A stretch of DNA of 64,000 nt from Streptomyces sp. NBC_01268 (GCF_036240795.1 NZ_CP108454.1:1240001-1304000), one strand, 5' to 3'. Counted from the stretch's first letter, positions 6,727 to 17,100 are shown. The notes: a model not told the origin generated them from the letters alone. A program made the numbers and translations.

Positions 6727-8784
6727 TCAGCTCGTCACCCGGGCGAGCAGCATGGCCACGTCGTCCTGCGCCCGGCCGTCGAGCAGTCCGGCCAGGATGT
6801 CGTCGCACAGCTCGTCCAGCGGGCGGTCCGTGTCCCGCAGGGCGCGGGCGAGGCGGGCCATGCCCTGGTCGAGGTCGCGGTCGCGGGCCTCGATGAGGCC
6901 GTCCGTGTACAGGACGAGCAGGCCACCGGCGGGCAGCTCGATCTCCTCGGTCCCGAACTCGTGGGCGCCGGTGCCCAGCGGAGTGCCGGGCGGTCCGTCG
7001 AGGAAGGTGATGGTCCCGTCCGGGGTGACCGCGGCCGGCGGCGGGTGGCCCGCGCGGGCGAGGGTCCAGACGCCCGTGCCCGGGTCGTGGACGACGTAGA
7101 CACACGTCGCCATCTCGTCCTCGCCCAGGTCGGCGACGACGGCGTCGAGGGAGCGGAGCATCCGCTCGGGCGGGAGGTCGTGCGGGGCCAGCGTGCGCAC
7201 GGCGGTGCGGAGCTGCCCCATGACGGCGGCCGCGTGGACGCCGTGGCCCATGACGTCTCCGATGACCAGCCCGGTGCGCCCGCCGGGGAGCGCGACCACG
7301 TCGAACCAGTCGCCGCCGACGTCGTGGTCGCTGGCGGGGAGGTAGCGGCCGGTGAGCTCCAGGCCCGTCACGTCCGGCAGCGCGTTGTTGGTGAGGCTCC
7401 GCTGGAGGGTGAGGGCGGCCTGCCGCTGGGTGGTGTAGAGGCGGGCGTTGTCGATGTTGAGCGCGGCCCGCGCCGCGACCTCGTCGATGAGGACGCGGTC
7501 CTCTTCGTCGAAGGGTTCACGGTTCCGCAGCCGGGTCACCGAGACGGTGCCGAGCACCGTGCCGCGGGCGACCAGGGGGACCAGCCGGGCCGAGCCGATG
7601 CGGGTGGCGAGGTAGCTGCGCAGGGCCTCCATCCGGGGATCCCTGATCAGGGCCGGGATGTCGGCGACGTTCAGGTCCATCGCGCGGGCGTCCGTGATGA
7701 CCTCCTCGTACACGGAGTCCAGCGGTATCTGGAAGGTTTGCCCGACGCCGAGCAGCGCGGTCGGGGCGTTCGGGTCGGGGAAGCCCGCGGCGAGGCGGCG
7801 CAGCACGCCCCGGGTGGCGGCGGTGGACTCGTCGGGCTCCAGGACGGATTCGAGCAGCTGGACGTCGGCGGAGTCGGCCAGCTGCGGGACGAGGAAGGAG
7901 ACGACCTCCTCCGCGGTCTGGCGCAGGTCGAGCGTGGTGCCGATCTTCTCGCCGGCCTCGGCGAGCAGGGTGAAACGGTGCCGGGCGCGCTCGACCTCGA
8001 TGTGGGCCTGCTGGCTTTCGGTGACGTCGATGAGGGAGGCGATGACGCCGAGGGGGCGCCCGCCGTGGTCGAGGAGCGGTGCGTAGGAGCAGGACCAGAT
8101 GTGGTCGTGGTCGGGGTCGGCGGGGGTGCGGCCGACCCGGCGGGCGTCGACGACGGCGGTGCCGCTGTCGAGCACCTGGGTCATCAGGGCCTCCAGCGCG
8201 CCGGCGTTCACGCCGGGGACGACCTCGGTGAGCCGGCGGCCCAGGTGAGCGGCGGGCGGTACGCCGTTCATCCGGGCGAGGGCGTCGTTGACGCGCAGGA
8301 AGCGCAGGTCGGGTCCGAGGGTGGCGAGGCCGATGGGCGACTGGGTGAACAGGGACTCCAGGGCCGCGAGCGAGTCCCGCATCCGCAGCACCTCGGAGGT
8401 CTCGACGGCGATCAGCATGGCGCCGTGGCGGCCCTGCGGGTCGGCGGCGGGGACGATCCACATCTCCATGACGACCTGGTGGCCGTCGCGGTGGCGTACC
8501 GGCAGGGTGCCGACGACGGTCTCACCGGCCTGCACCCGGCGGGTCAGCCGCTCGGCGAGCTCGCGGTTGGTGTCGGGGACGAGAAGCGGGGTGGCCAGGC
8601 GCCCGAGGACGTCCTCGGGGCGGTGGCCGAGCAGGTCCTGGGCGGCGAGGGACCATTCGACGATCCGGCCCTGGGCGTCCTCGCGCCAGAGCGCGATGGG
8701 CAGCAGATCGTTGAGCACGCCCGCGTATCCCACGGCCGCCCTGGGCGGTTGCGGAACCCTGCTCGGCGACTGGTGAGTGTGCAA
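6727..8784 (-). CDS. PAS-PAS-GAF-PP2C (SpoIIE-type) serine phosphatase
   Basis: 685 residues. Residues about 20-135 and 140-265 are two PAS domains (LPIALWREDAQGRIVEWS; SPIGLATLGPDLRFLRVND). Residues 275-450 are a GAF domain (FTLLAEAGEKIGTTLDL to VAARAALNIDNARLY). The PP2C/SpoIIE domain fills 470-685, with the metal-binding motifs GGDWFDV, VIGDVMGHG, LARAGHPPP and DDVAMLL. Proteins of this build dephosphorylate anti-sigma-factor antagonists in partner-switching cascades and sense ligands or redox through the PAS/GAF part. There are no membrane helices. No antagonist or RsbW-like kinase gene is adjacent, so partners lie elsewhere. It is divergent from the Hsp90-like gene. Confidence 0.93.
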   Translation of the reverse strand: MHTHQSPSRVPQPPRAAVGYAGVLNDLLPIALWREDAQGRIVEWSLAAQDLLGHRPEDVLGRLATPLLVPDTNRELAERLTRRVQAGETVVGTLPVRHRDGHQVVMEMWIVPAADPQGRHGAMLIAVETSEVLRMRDSLAALESLFTQSPIGLATLGPDLRFLRVNDALARMNGVPPAAHLGRRLTEVVPGVNAGALEALMTQVLDSGTAVVDARRVGRTPADPDHDHIWSCSYAPLLDHGGRPLGVIASLIDVTESQQAHIEVERARHRFTLLAEAGEKIGTTLDLRQTAEEVVSFLVPQLADSADVQLLESVLEPDESTAATRGVLRRLAAGFPDPNAPTALLGVGQTFQIPLDSVYEEVITDARAMDLNVADIPALIRDPRMEALRSYLATRIGSARLVPLVARGTVLGTVSVTRLRNREPFDEEDRVLIDEVAARAALNIDNARLYTTQRQAALTLQRSLTNNALPDVTGLELTGRYLPASDHDVGGDWFDVVALPGGRTGLVIGDVMGHGVHAAAVMGQLRTAVRTLAPHDLPPERMLRSLDAVVADLGEDEMATCVYVVHDPGTGVWTLARAGHPPPAAVTPDGTITFLDGPPGTPLGTGAHEFGTEEIELPAGGLLVLYTDGLIEARDRDLDQGMARLARALRDTDRPLDELCDDILAGLLDGRAQDDVAMLLARVTS

Positions 8785-8927
8785 GGCATCGACCTACGCA
8801 TCAGCCTGGCCCCGAAGGGCGCAATACCTACCGATTCACCCTATCCGAGACACTCCGCAGAGGCGCTGCACAGTTCCGCCGAGCGACGACGGGGCGGCGC
8901 TTTCACATACCCCCCGGGGGTTCCGAT

Positions 8928-8943
8928 TCCGTAGTTCTACGGA
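8928..8943. promoter_or_regulatory. 16-bp palindrome upstream of the Hsp90-TPR operon
   Basis: TCCGTAG-TT-CTACGGA lies about 80 bp upstream of the Hsp90-like start in the divergent region 8785-9022. It is a candidate operator; the binding protein is unknown. A CCCCC-GGGGG run at 8911-8920 is next to it. Confidence 0.45.
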
Positions 8944-8991
8944 TGTACGAACCCGTGCCGTTCTGAAAGAGTCTGCGCAAACGCCCACGAT

Positions 8992-9029
8992 GTATGCGCA
9001 TCCATGGACCGTATGCGCATCCATGGACC
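8992..9029 (+). repeat. 19-bp perfect tandem duplication across a start codon
   Basis: Two head-to-tail copies of the same 19-bp unit (8992-9010 and 9011-9029) begin GTATGCGCAT and end CCATGGACC. The second copy contains the preferred Hsp90 ATG at 9023; the first contains an out-of-frame ATG at 9004. Each unit carries the dyads ATGCGCAT and CCATGG. Confidence 0.95.
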
Positions 9030-10918
9030 ACGAGGAACCCGAGATCGCCCCCCACACGTCCCACATGTTCCAGGTCGATCTGCGTGGCCTGGTGGATCTG
9101 CTCTCCCACCACCTCTACTCCAGCCCCCGGGTCTACCTGCGCGAACTCCTCCAGAACGCCGTGGACGCCCTCACCGCCCGACGCGCCCTCGACCCCCGCG
9201 CACCCGCCCGGGTCCACCTCCACGCCGACGGCACCACCCTGCGCATCACCGACACCGGCATCGGCCTGACCGAGACCGACGTCCACACCCTCCTCGCCAC
9301 CATCGGCCACAGCTCCAAACGCGACACCACCCACGGCCTGGACACCGCCCACGGACTCGAAACCGCCCGCGCCGACTTCCTCGGCCAGTTCGGCATCGGA
9401 CTCCTCGCCTGCTTCGTCGTCGCCGCCGAGATCCGCGTCGTCTCCCGCTCCGCCCGCACCCCCCAGGCACCCCCCGTCGAATGGCGCGCCCACGACGACG
9501 GCTCCTACACCGTCACCACCCTCGACGACACCGCACACCCCGAACCCGGCACCACCGTCCACCTCACCGCCCGCCCCGGCACCACCGACTGGCTCACCCA
9601 CGACCGCGTCCTCACCCTCGCCCGCCACTACGGCACCCTCCTCCCCCACACCATCCACGTCGGGCAGGACCGCGTCACGGACTCCCCTGCCGTCTGGGAC
9701 CGCGCCTTCGCGAGCGCCGAGGAGCGCCGCACCGCCCTGGCCGGGCACTGCCGCGCGACGCTGGGGTTCACGCCCCTCGACGTCATCGAGCTCGACGTCC
9801 CCCTGGCCGGGCTGCGCGGCCTCGCCTACGTGCTGCCGTCCCAGGTCAGCCCGGCCCACCGCGGGGGCCACCGGGTCCACCTCAAGGGGATGCTGCTCAC
9901 CGAGAAGGCCGACGGGCTGCTGCCGGACTGGGCGTTCTTCGTCCGCTGCGTCCTGGACACCGACACCCTGCGCCCCACCGCCTCCCGCGAGTCCCTGTAC
10001 GAGGACGGGACGCTGGACGGCGTGCGCGAGGCCCTCGGCCGGGCCCTTCGCGACTGGCTGGCGGAGCTCGCGGCGAGCGATCCCGAGCGGCTGCGCCGCC
10101 TCCTCGCGGTGCACCACCTCGGCGTGCGGTACCTGGCGCGGCACGACGACGGGATCCTGGCGGCGATGCTGCCGTGGCTGCCGTTCGAGACCACCGACGG
10201 GCGCCTGTCCCTCGACGAGTTCGCCCGCCGCCACCCGGTCGTCCACTTCACCCGCACCGTCGAGGAGTTCCGCCAGGTCGCCGCCATCGCCGCCGCCCAG
10301 GGCATCGGCGTGGTCAACGGCGGACACACCTACGACTGCGCGCTCGTGGAGCGGCTGCCTTCGGTGCGGCCGGGGACCGTCGTGGCAGAACTCGACGCCG
10401 ACACCGTCACCGACCGCCTGGACGCCGTCGCCCCCGACCACGAGCGTGCCCTCACCGCCTTCCTCTCCGTCGCCCGCACGGCCCTCGACGCGCTCGACTG
10501 CGACGTCACCCTGCGTGCCTTCCGCCCGCTCACGCTGCCGGCCCTGCTGCTCGACGCCCGCGACGGGCGGCATGAGCAGGCGCGGGCGGAGGCGGAGGGC
10601 GAGGCCGACGACCTGTGGGCCGGCATCCTCGGCTCCCTGCGCGGCAGCACCCCCCGCGCCCGCCTCGTCCTCAACCACCAGAGCCCCCTCGTCCGCCGCA
10701 TCGCCACCCTCGACGAACCCCGGCTCACCGCCACCGCCGTCGAAGCCCTCTACGGACAAGCCCTCCTCATGGCCCAACGCCCCCTCCGCCCCGCCGACAA
10801 CGCCCTCCTCAACCGCACCTTCCTCGGCCTCCTCGAACGGTCCGTGCGACCGGGTCCCGGCGGGACGGCCCGTACGGCGGATCCGGCCCCCGAACGCCCC
10901 TCCGGAGAACACCGATGA
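9023..10918 (+). CDS. HSP90 family ATPase (HtpG-like)
   Basis: 631 residues. The GHKL ATPase domain spans about 1-230: the N-box LRELLQNAVDA (Glu41, Asn45), ITDTGIG (Asp77), LGQFGIGLLACFVV (121-134) and the GTTVHL motif. The middle domain follows, with the Hsp90-type segment FFVRCVLDTDTLRPTASRESL, in which Arg322 matches the conserved catalytic arginine. The C-terminal part (LVLNHQSPLVRRIA, LLMAQRPLRPADN) matches the HtpG dimerisation region. It is thus full length, but divergent, and ends in a Pro/Arg-rich tail without MEEVD. ATG at 9023 has no good Shine-Dalgarno; ATG at 8990 in the same frame is an alternative. Its stop overlaps the next start (ATGA), so it is coupled to the TPR gene. Base composition is mosaic. 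Confidence 0.88.
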   Translation: MDHEEPEIAPHTSHMFQVDLRGLVDLLSHHLYSSPRVYLRELLQNAVDALTARRALDPRAPARVHLHADGTTLRITDTGIGLTETDVHTLLATIGHSSKRDTTHGLDTAHGLETARADFLGQFGIGLLACFVVAAEIRVVSRSARTPQAPPVEWRAHDDGSYTVTTLDDTAHPEPGTTVHLTARPGTTDWLTHDRVLTLARHYGTLLPHTIHVGQDRVTDSPAVWDRAFASAEERRTALAGHCRATLGFTPLDVIELDVPLAGLRGLAYVLPSQVSPAHRGGHRVHLKGMLLTEKADGLLPDWAFFVRCVLDTDTLRPTASRESLYEDGTLDGVREALGRALRDWLAELAASDPERLRRLLAVHHLGVRYLARHDDGILAAMLPWLPFETTDGRLSLDEFARRHPVVHFTRTVEEFRQVAAIAAAQGIGVVNGGHTYDCALVERLPSVRPGTVVAELDADTVTDRLDAVAPDHERALTAFLSVARTALDALDCDVTLRAFRPLTLPALLLDARDGRHEQARAEAEGEADDLWAGILGSLRGSTPRARLVLNHQSPLVRRIATLDEPRLTATAVEALYGQALLMAQRPLRPADNALLNRTFLGLLERSVRPGPGGTARTADPAPERPSGEHR

Positions 10919-13900
10919 GCCGCTCGCTCGACGAGATCCGCACCGACGTCTACCGCAACAGCGAGGAACCGTACGGCTCCGCCCGCAGCGCCCGCGCCGA
11001 GCGGCTGGTCACCGAGGCGGAGGCGACGGGCGACCGCCCGCTGCTCGTCGAGGCCCTGACGGAACTCACCGTCGCGTACACCTCCAACGCGGAGGGCGAC
11101 AAGATGTTCGTGCCGTTCGCGCGGCTGCTGCGGATGTGGGACCAGAACCCGGCCGACTTCGACGAGGACGACACCCACGAGCTGTTCTGGATGTTCAAGT
11201 GGGTGAGCGGCAACGCGCTCGACCAGCCCGGCATCCCGCTCGACTCCATCGAGCAGTGGCTCACCGAGATGCGGCACCGGTACCGGCTCGCCGGGCACTC
11301 CGAACGCGGGGTCCACTCCCGGGAGTTCGAGGTCGCCCGGCATCTCGGGGACCTGCCGCGCGCCGAGCGCGCCCTGGCCGCGATGCTCGCCTCCGAACGC
11401 GACGAGATGGCCGACTGCCACGCCTGCGAGCTGCACGAACGCGGCCGGTGGGAGACCGAGCGGGGCGAGGACGCCCGCGCGCTCGACGTGTGGCTTCCGG
11501 TGCTCGACGGGCGCGCGGGCTGCATGCACGAGCCGCACGCCGTCCTCGCGCTCTCCCTGCTGCCCCTGGTCCGCCTCGGCCGGCTCGACGAGGCCCGCGC
11601 CCATCACCTGCGCGGCTACCGCATGGCCCGTGCCGAGGCCGGGCTCACCGTCTCCGTCGCCGCGCACGTCGAGTTCTGCGCATTGACCGGCAACGAGCCG
11701 CGCGGCCTGGAGATCCTCGCCGAACAGTCCGCCCGCTGGGGCCCGCGCGGCGACGCCGGCCCCTACCTCCAGTGGCTGAGCTGCGCGGCCCTGCTCACGG
11801 GCCGGCTCGTCACCCTCGGCCAGGGAGAGCGCCCGGTGTCCGGCCCCGCGGGCACACAGTGGACGGCGGCCTCGCTCCACGCGTACGCGACCCAGGAAGC
11901 CCTCGCCCTGGCGGCCCGTTTCGACACCCGCAACGGCAACTCCCTGATGTCCACGCGGGTCCGGACCCGGATCACGGCGGAACCGCTGCTCGACGCGCTG
12001 GCCCTGGGGCCGGGCGGCGAGCGGCACACCGGTGGTGGACTGTTCGAGAGCGCCGCCTCGACCGATGCGGCGGACGCGTACCACCGGGCGGACGGGCGGA
12101 CCGCGCCCGGAGTCGTGGAGGGTCCCGGGGAACTCGTCGCGCGGGCCCGCGCGTTGACGGCCGCCGGTCACCCGTCGGCGAGAGCGGCCTGGGACCGCGC
12201 CCGCGCCGCCGTCGAAGCCCATGGCGGCGCGCTCGCCCCCGCCGACGCCGCCGACGCCCTGGACGCCGAGGCCCTCGACCTGCAGCGGTCCTGTGCGGGC
12301 GGCCCCGAGGCGGCGGCGCTGTTCACGCGCGCGGCGGACCTGCACGCACGAGCCCGGCGCGACGGGCGGGCCCTGGTGTCGCGGGCCCGGGCGCTGATCG
12401 TCGCGCCGGACGCCCCGGCGGACGGTCTCGACGCCTTGTGCGTACGGGCCGGAGCTCTGCACGCGGCCGGGCTGGCCACCGCCGCCGAGGCGGTGACGGT
12501 GCTCCTGCTGCGCTGCCGGGCATGGGTGGCGGGGCTGGGGGCCGAGCTCGTACCGGCCGGCGTGGGGGCCGGTGCGGGGGCTCGTGCCGGCGTCGGGGCG
12601 GGGGCTCCTGAGGGGGCCGGTGAGGCGGGTCACGGAGTGGCGGAGAGCTCGGCCGGGGTGCCTGCCGCGGACGCGCAGGCCCCGGTGGGCGGCATACGGG
12701 CGGGCGTTCCGACCGTTCCCGACAGCGCCCGGGCCCGGGAGGAGATCCACCGCCTGCTGGCCTTCGCCGAGGAGGCGCGGGTCGGGCGGGACCGGCGGGG
12801 GGACCCGGAGTTGCTGAGCCGGATCGCGTCCGCCGTCGAGCTGCTCGCGCGGATCACCGCACCGGAGGATCCGCGGGCCGCCGTGCGGCTCGCGACGGCC
12901 GCGGTGACCGACCATCACGAGGCCGGACGGCCCTGGCTCGCCACCCCCGGCGAACTGCTGCTCGTGAGCCTGCTGTCGGCGGTCGAGGACCACGAGCGGG
13001 CGGCGGCCGTGGCACGGGGCGTCCTCGGCGACAGCGCGCGGGTGGAGCTGCTCGGCCCCGGCGACCGGGCCCGGTTCTGTCTGGCGCTCGCCCAGGCGGT
13101 GACCGGCCTGGAGGGTCCCGGACCCGAGGCGGAGGCGCTCCTGCTGGACGCCGACCTCTTCGCCGGGTCCGCCGGTGAGGGGGCCGGGCTCGGCGCCCTG
13201 GTGCGGCTGCGGCTCGGCGGGCACTACTGCGCGCTCGGGCGGTTCCACGAGGCCGCCGCCACCCTGGAGGCCGTGCTGCCGGAGCTGTCGGCCGGACACG
13301 ACCCGGCCGACCTGGTCCAGGCCCGGGTGTGGCTGGCGCACGCGGCGACGGGCCTCGGCGAGCCCCGGCAGGCGGCCGAGCAGTACGCGCTGGCCGCGGC
13401 GGGGACCCGCGACTGGGCGGACCGGCACCAGCACGCGGTCCTCTCGCAGCAGGCGGCCGAGGCCTTGGCGGCGGCCGGCCTGCCGGAGGAGTCGGCGCGC
13501 GCCTACGAGCGCGCGGCCGACCTCTGGCGGGCGCTCGGGGACCGGATCGGGGCGGTGCGCGCGCTGCGGGGCCGGGCCTGGGAGGCGCTGAAGGTGTGGG
13601 GGCCCGCCGAGGGCGAGGTCGTCATGGAGGAGGCCCTGCGGGAGAACGAGCGGGCGCTCGCCCTGGCCGGGACGGGCGAGGAGCGGGCGCGCGGAACGGC
13701 GGAACTGGGCCACACGCACCAGCAGTTCGCGCACCTCCTCGTGGAGACCGCGGAAGCGGCGCCGTTCGAGGAGGTCGACTCGGCCGAGCGGTACGCCGAG
13801 CTCGCCGCCCTCTTCGAACGGGCGCTCGGCCAGGCGGAGCGGGCCATCGCCGCCCTGCGGACCGGCGGCGAGCCCGGCCGCTCCGACCTCTGGCTCTGCG

Positions 13901-14067
13901 AACTCCTCGCCGTACGCCTGGAGTGGGGGCTGGGACGGGCGGACGCGGCCCAGGGGCGGGCCCGTCGGGTCCACGCCGGCGTGCAGGACCTGCCCGACCC
14001 GGACGGCACGCTCTCCGTGATCGCCGCCGAGTGCGAGGCCCTGCTCGGAGCGCCGGACTCCTTCTGA
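10915..14067 (+). CDS. Large tetratricopeptide-repeat protein paired with the Hsp90-like ATPase
   Basis: 1050 residues, no signal peptide or membrane helix. The first ~540 residues are helical repeats with Cys/His-containing segments (DCHACELHERGRWETERG, GCMHEPHAVLALSLLPLVRLG). A Gly/Ala/Val-rich linker follows at about 545-605, then TPR-like repeats from 605 to the end (LRLGGHYCALGRFHEAAATLEAVLPEL, AEQYALAAAGTRDWADRHQ, SARAYERAADLWRALGD). GGAG stands 9 nt before the ATG, which overlaps the Hsp90 stop by ATGA. TPR proteins are the classic co-chaperones of eukaryotic Hsp90, so a client- or co-chaperone-like role is a fair inference, though unproven. No catalytic motif is visible. Confidence 0.85.
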   Translation: MSRSLDEIRTDVYRNSEEPYGSARSARAERLVTEAEATGDRPLLVEALTELTVAYTSNAEGDKMFVPFARLLRMWDQNPADFDEDDTHELFWMFKWVSGNALDQPGIPLDSIEQWLTEMRHRYRLAGHSERGVHSREFEVARHLGDLPRAERALAAMLASERDEMADCHACELHERGRWETERGEDARALDVWLPVLDGRAGCMHEPHAVLALSLLPLVRLGRLDEARAHHLRGYRMARAEAGLTVSVAAHVEFCALTGNEPRGLEILAEQSARWGPRGDAGPYLQWLSCAALLTGRLVTLGQGERPVSGPAGTQWTAASLHAYATQEALALAARFDTRNGNSLMSTRVRTRITAEPLLDALALGPGGERHTGGGLFESAASTDAADAYHRADGRTAPGVVEGPGELVARARALTAAGHPSARAAWDRARAAVEAHGGALAPADAADALDAEALDLQRSCAGGPEAAALFTRAADLHARARRDGRALVSRARALIVAPDAPADGLDALCVRAGALHAAGLATAAEAVTVLLLRCRAWVAGLGAELVPAGVGAGAGARAGVGAGAPEGAGEAGHGVAESSAGVPAADAQAPVGGIRAGVPTVPDSARAREEIHRLLAFAEEARVGRDRRGDPELLSRIASAVELLARITAPEDPRAAVRLATAAVTDHHEAGRPWLATPGELLLVSLLSAVEDHERAAAVARGVLGDSARVELLGPGDRARFCLALAQAVTGLEGPGPEAEALLLDADLFAGSAGEGAGLGALVRLRLGGHYCALGRFHEAAATLEAVLPELSAGHDPADLVQARVWLAHAATGLGEPRQAAEQYALAAAGTRDWADRHQHAVLSQQAAEALAAAGLPEESARAYERAADLWRALGDRIGAVRALRGRAWEALKVWGPAEGEVVMEEALRENERALALAGTGEERARGTAELGHTHQQFAHLLVETAEAAPFEEVDSAERYAELAALFERALGQAERAIAALRTGGEPGRSDLWLCELLAVRLEWGLGRADAAQGRARRVHAGVQDLPDPDGTLSVIAAECEALLGAPDSF

Positions 14068-14074
14068 CCCGTGG

Positions 14075-14100
14075 GGAGCCCGGGCATGCGCCCCGGCTCC
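14075..14100. terminator. Hairpin between convergent TPR and LAL genes
   Basis: GGAGCC (14075-14080) pairs with GGCTCC (14095-14100), extended by GGG/CCC after one mismatch, around a CATGCG loop. It lies just after the TPR stop. There is no U-tract. Confidence 0.55.
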
Positions 14101-14133
14101 TCCGGCCCCGGCTCCCGGATTCCCCGTCGGGCC

Positions 14134-17100
14134 TCAGCCCGTCGCTCGGGCCACGAGGGAGGCGAGGCCGGCTCGGGTCATCACGCCGGTCTTGCGGTAG
14201 ACCCGGGCCACATGGCTCTCGACCGTGCGGGGGCTGAGGCAGAGGCGGTCGGCGACCGCCTGGTTGGTGAGGCCTTCGGCGACGAGGACGGAGATCTCGC
14301 GCTCGCGGGGGGTGAGCGTGGCGAGCGGTCCTTCCGCGTCCGCCGCGGCGGCCGGCCGCGTCGTGCCGGGTGCCGCGGGCTCGGGGCCCAGGGCGGCGGT
14401 ACGGGTGCGGTCGGCGAGGTCGGTGAGCAGGCGGGCGCCTCCGGCAGTGGCCAGGCTGCGGGCCCGGCGCCACATCGCGGCGGCCTCGGCCGGGTCACCG
14501 GCCGCCCGGGCCACGGGGGCGCCGAGCAGCAGCGTGTGGGCCTCGCGCAGGCCGGTGCCCGCGAGGGCGTACTCGTCCGCCGACCGGGCGAACAGCGCCG
14601 CCGCCGCGGCCTGTTCGCCCGCGTGGAGGCGCAGCCGGGCGCGGGCCCGCAGGGCGGCGGCCCGCTGGCCGGGCAGGTCCAGGCGGTCGGCCTCGGTCTC
14701 GGCGAGCCGGGCCGCCTGGTGGGCCCCGGGCAGGTCGCCGGTGTTGAGCGAGGCCGTGGCGAGGAGTTCGAGGAAGCCGGGGCGCACGGAGGGCTGGATA
14801 CGGGGCAGGGCGGGGCCGCCGCCCGCGGTGAGCAGGACGTCCCGCACCCGGTACGGGTCCGTGGCGACGGGGACGGCGTGGGCGAGCAGGCTGCGGGCGA
14901 GGGTGCCCCACCAGCCGCCGGCGGTGCCGACGGTGGCGGCGGCCTCCTCGGCGGCGGCGAGGGCCTCGGGGTCGCCGAGGGGCCTGGCCTGGAGCAGGAT
15001 CGTCGCCCTGATGGCGCGGCTGAAGCCGACGACCTCGGCGGCGCCGAGGGTGTCGGCGAGGGTCAGCGCCTCGTCGGCGAGGCCGAGGGAGGTGTCGACG
15101 CGGCCGGTGAGGGACTGCACGTACGCGGCGCACAGCAGCATCTGGGAGAGGGCGAACGGGCGTCCCGCGCGGCGGGCGAGGGCGATGCCCCGGGTGGTGT
15201 GGCGTTCGGCGGCGGCGAGGTCGTCGAGGAAGAGCTCGCTCCAGCCGAGCCGGACCAGGGCCTCGCAGCACGCGGTGAGTTCGCCGTCGGTCATGGCGTC
15301 GACGAGCGCGGCGGCCTCGTCCGCGTGGCCGCGGGCGGCGGCGGTCTCCCCCTCGTACGCCTCGCCGAGGGCGCCGAGGGTGAGCGCCCCGAGGGTGCCG
15401 GGCTCGTCCCCCCGCGCGCGGGCGTCGGCGAGGGTGGCGGCGAGTTCGGGGCGGACCTCGGGGAAGCGGGCCTCGAAGAGGGCGCGGCAGCCCCATTCGA
15501 CGACGAGCCGGAGGCGGAGCGAGGGGCGGGGGCCGGGGCCGCTCCGCAGCTCGCGGCGGATCAGGGCGTCGGCCTCCCGGTAGCGGCCCAGGTGCCGCTC
15601 CATGAAGGCGCACAGGAGCACGGCCGCACTGCGGGGTTCCTCCTCGCCGGCGGTCGCGGGGCAGCGGGCGCCGGTGCGGCGGCCCGCTCCGTCCTCGCGG
15701 CACAGGGCGAGGAGCCGGTGCAGCAGGTCCCGGCTCTCCTCGACCCGGCCGGCGAGGCCGAGCGCGCGGGCCCGGCGCAGCTTCAGCTCCACGCGGGCCT
15801 GGTGGTGTTCGGGGGTGTCGGGCAGGACGTCGAGGACGGCGGCCAGGCGGCGGGCGGTGAGCGCCGGGTCGGTGGCCTCGGTCAGCTCGGCGGCCCGCAC
15901 CAGGGCGGCGGCCGCGGCGGGCTCCCAGCGCGTCAGGTAGCGCTCGATGTGCGCGGCGCGCGTGGTGGCGGGCGCGCCCGCGCCCGCCAGGCCGTCGGCC
16001 GCCCGGCGGTGGTACTCGCGGCGCCGCAGCGGATCCATGGCCCGGCGCACCAGCCCGGCGAGGGCCGGGTGCCGCAGCTCCAGGGTGTGCCCGTCGGGGT
16101 GCGGGCGCACGAGGTCGAGCCGCACCAGGTCCCGTACGGCCTGGACGAGTTCGTCGCGGGTGGCGCCGGTGACGGCGGGCAGCAGGTCGGTGCGGGCCTC
16201 GTCGCCGAGCACGGCGACGGCGTCGACGACGGCGCGCGCCGGGGGGTCGAGCGGTGCGAGTTCGTCGAAGAGGGCGGCGAGCGCGCCGCCGCTGCCCCGG
16301 CCGCCCGCGAGGGCCAGGAAGTAGGCGGGGTTCCCGCCGCTGGCCGCGTGCAGTTCGGCCACGCGGTCCCGGGGCAGCCCGGGGGCGAGCCGGTCGGCGC
16401 ACTCCGCCTCGTCGAGGGGGCCGAGCGCGATCCTGGTGAGGGTGCCGCTCTCGGCGCCCCGGGCGAGGGCGGCGGCGAGGGCCGGCGGGGTCCGCCGCTC
16501 GCGGCGGGCCGTCACCACGAGCACGGGCGCGGCGACGGGGTGGCGCAGCAGGTGGTCGAGCAGGTCGAGCGATTCGGGGTCGGCGCGGTGCACGTCGTCG
16601 AGGACGAGGAGCAGCGCGGGTTCGGCGACCCTGGCGAGGGCCTCCGCGGTCCGCCGGAAGAGTCCGTACGGCTCCGGCCAGACCTGCGGCGGCGCCCCCA
16701 GCAGATGCCGTTCGGACGGGGTGGGCCCGCCGGGGTCCGCCCAGGGGCCGGCCCCGACGGGCGCCTGCGGCCCGGTCGCGTGCGGGCCGGTTCCCGGCTG
16801 TCGGGCGGGCCCGGTCCCGGTGTCCGGCGGGAAGGCGGGAAACGTCCACGGCGCCCGGCCGGCCGGGCGGACCGGGCGGCGCGTCGGGCGGCCCTGCGCG
16901 TTGCCCGCCGACGGGACGCTCCCGGCGGCGCAGGCCACCCGCACCGCGTCCGCCGGGTCGACGGCGTCGGGCGGGTCTGTGGGACGGGGCGCCTCGCCGG
17001 CTGCTCCGAGGTCCGCGAAGGCGTCCGCGAACACCTCGAACGGCAAGGGCCGCTCCCGCTCCGAAGCCCGGCCGTGCAGGACGGTGACGCCCGCCCGGCG

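Noticed and set aside
8899..9030. Hsp90-like N-terminal extension back to 8777
   Set aside because: The extra residues have no similarity to Hsp90 and cross the divergent promoter region.
10840..10918. Eukaryote-like MEEVD tail on the Hsp90-like protein
   Set aside because: The C-terminus ends PERPSGEHR; any TPR contact must use another surface.
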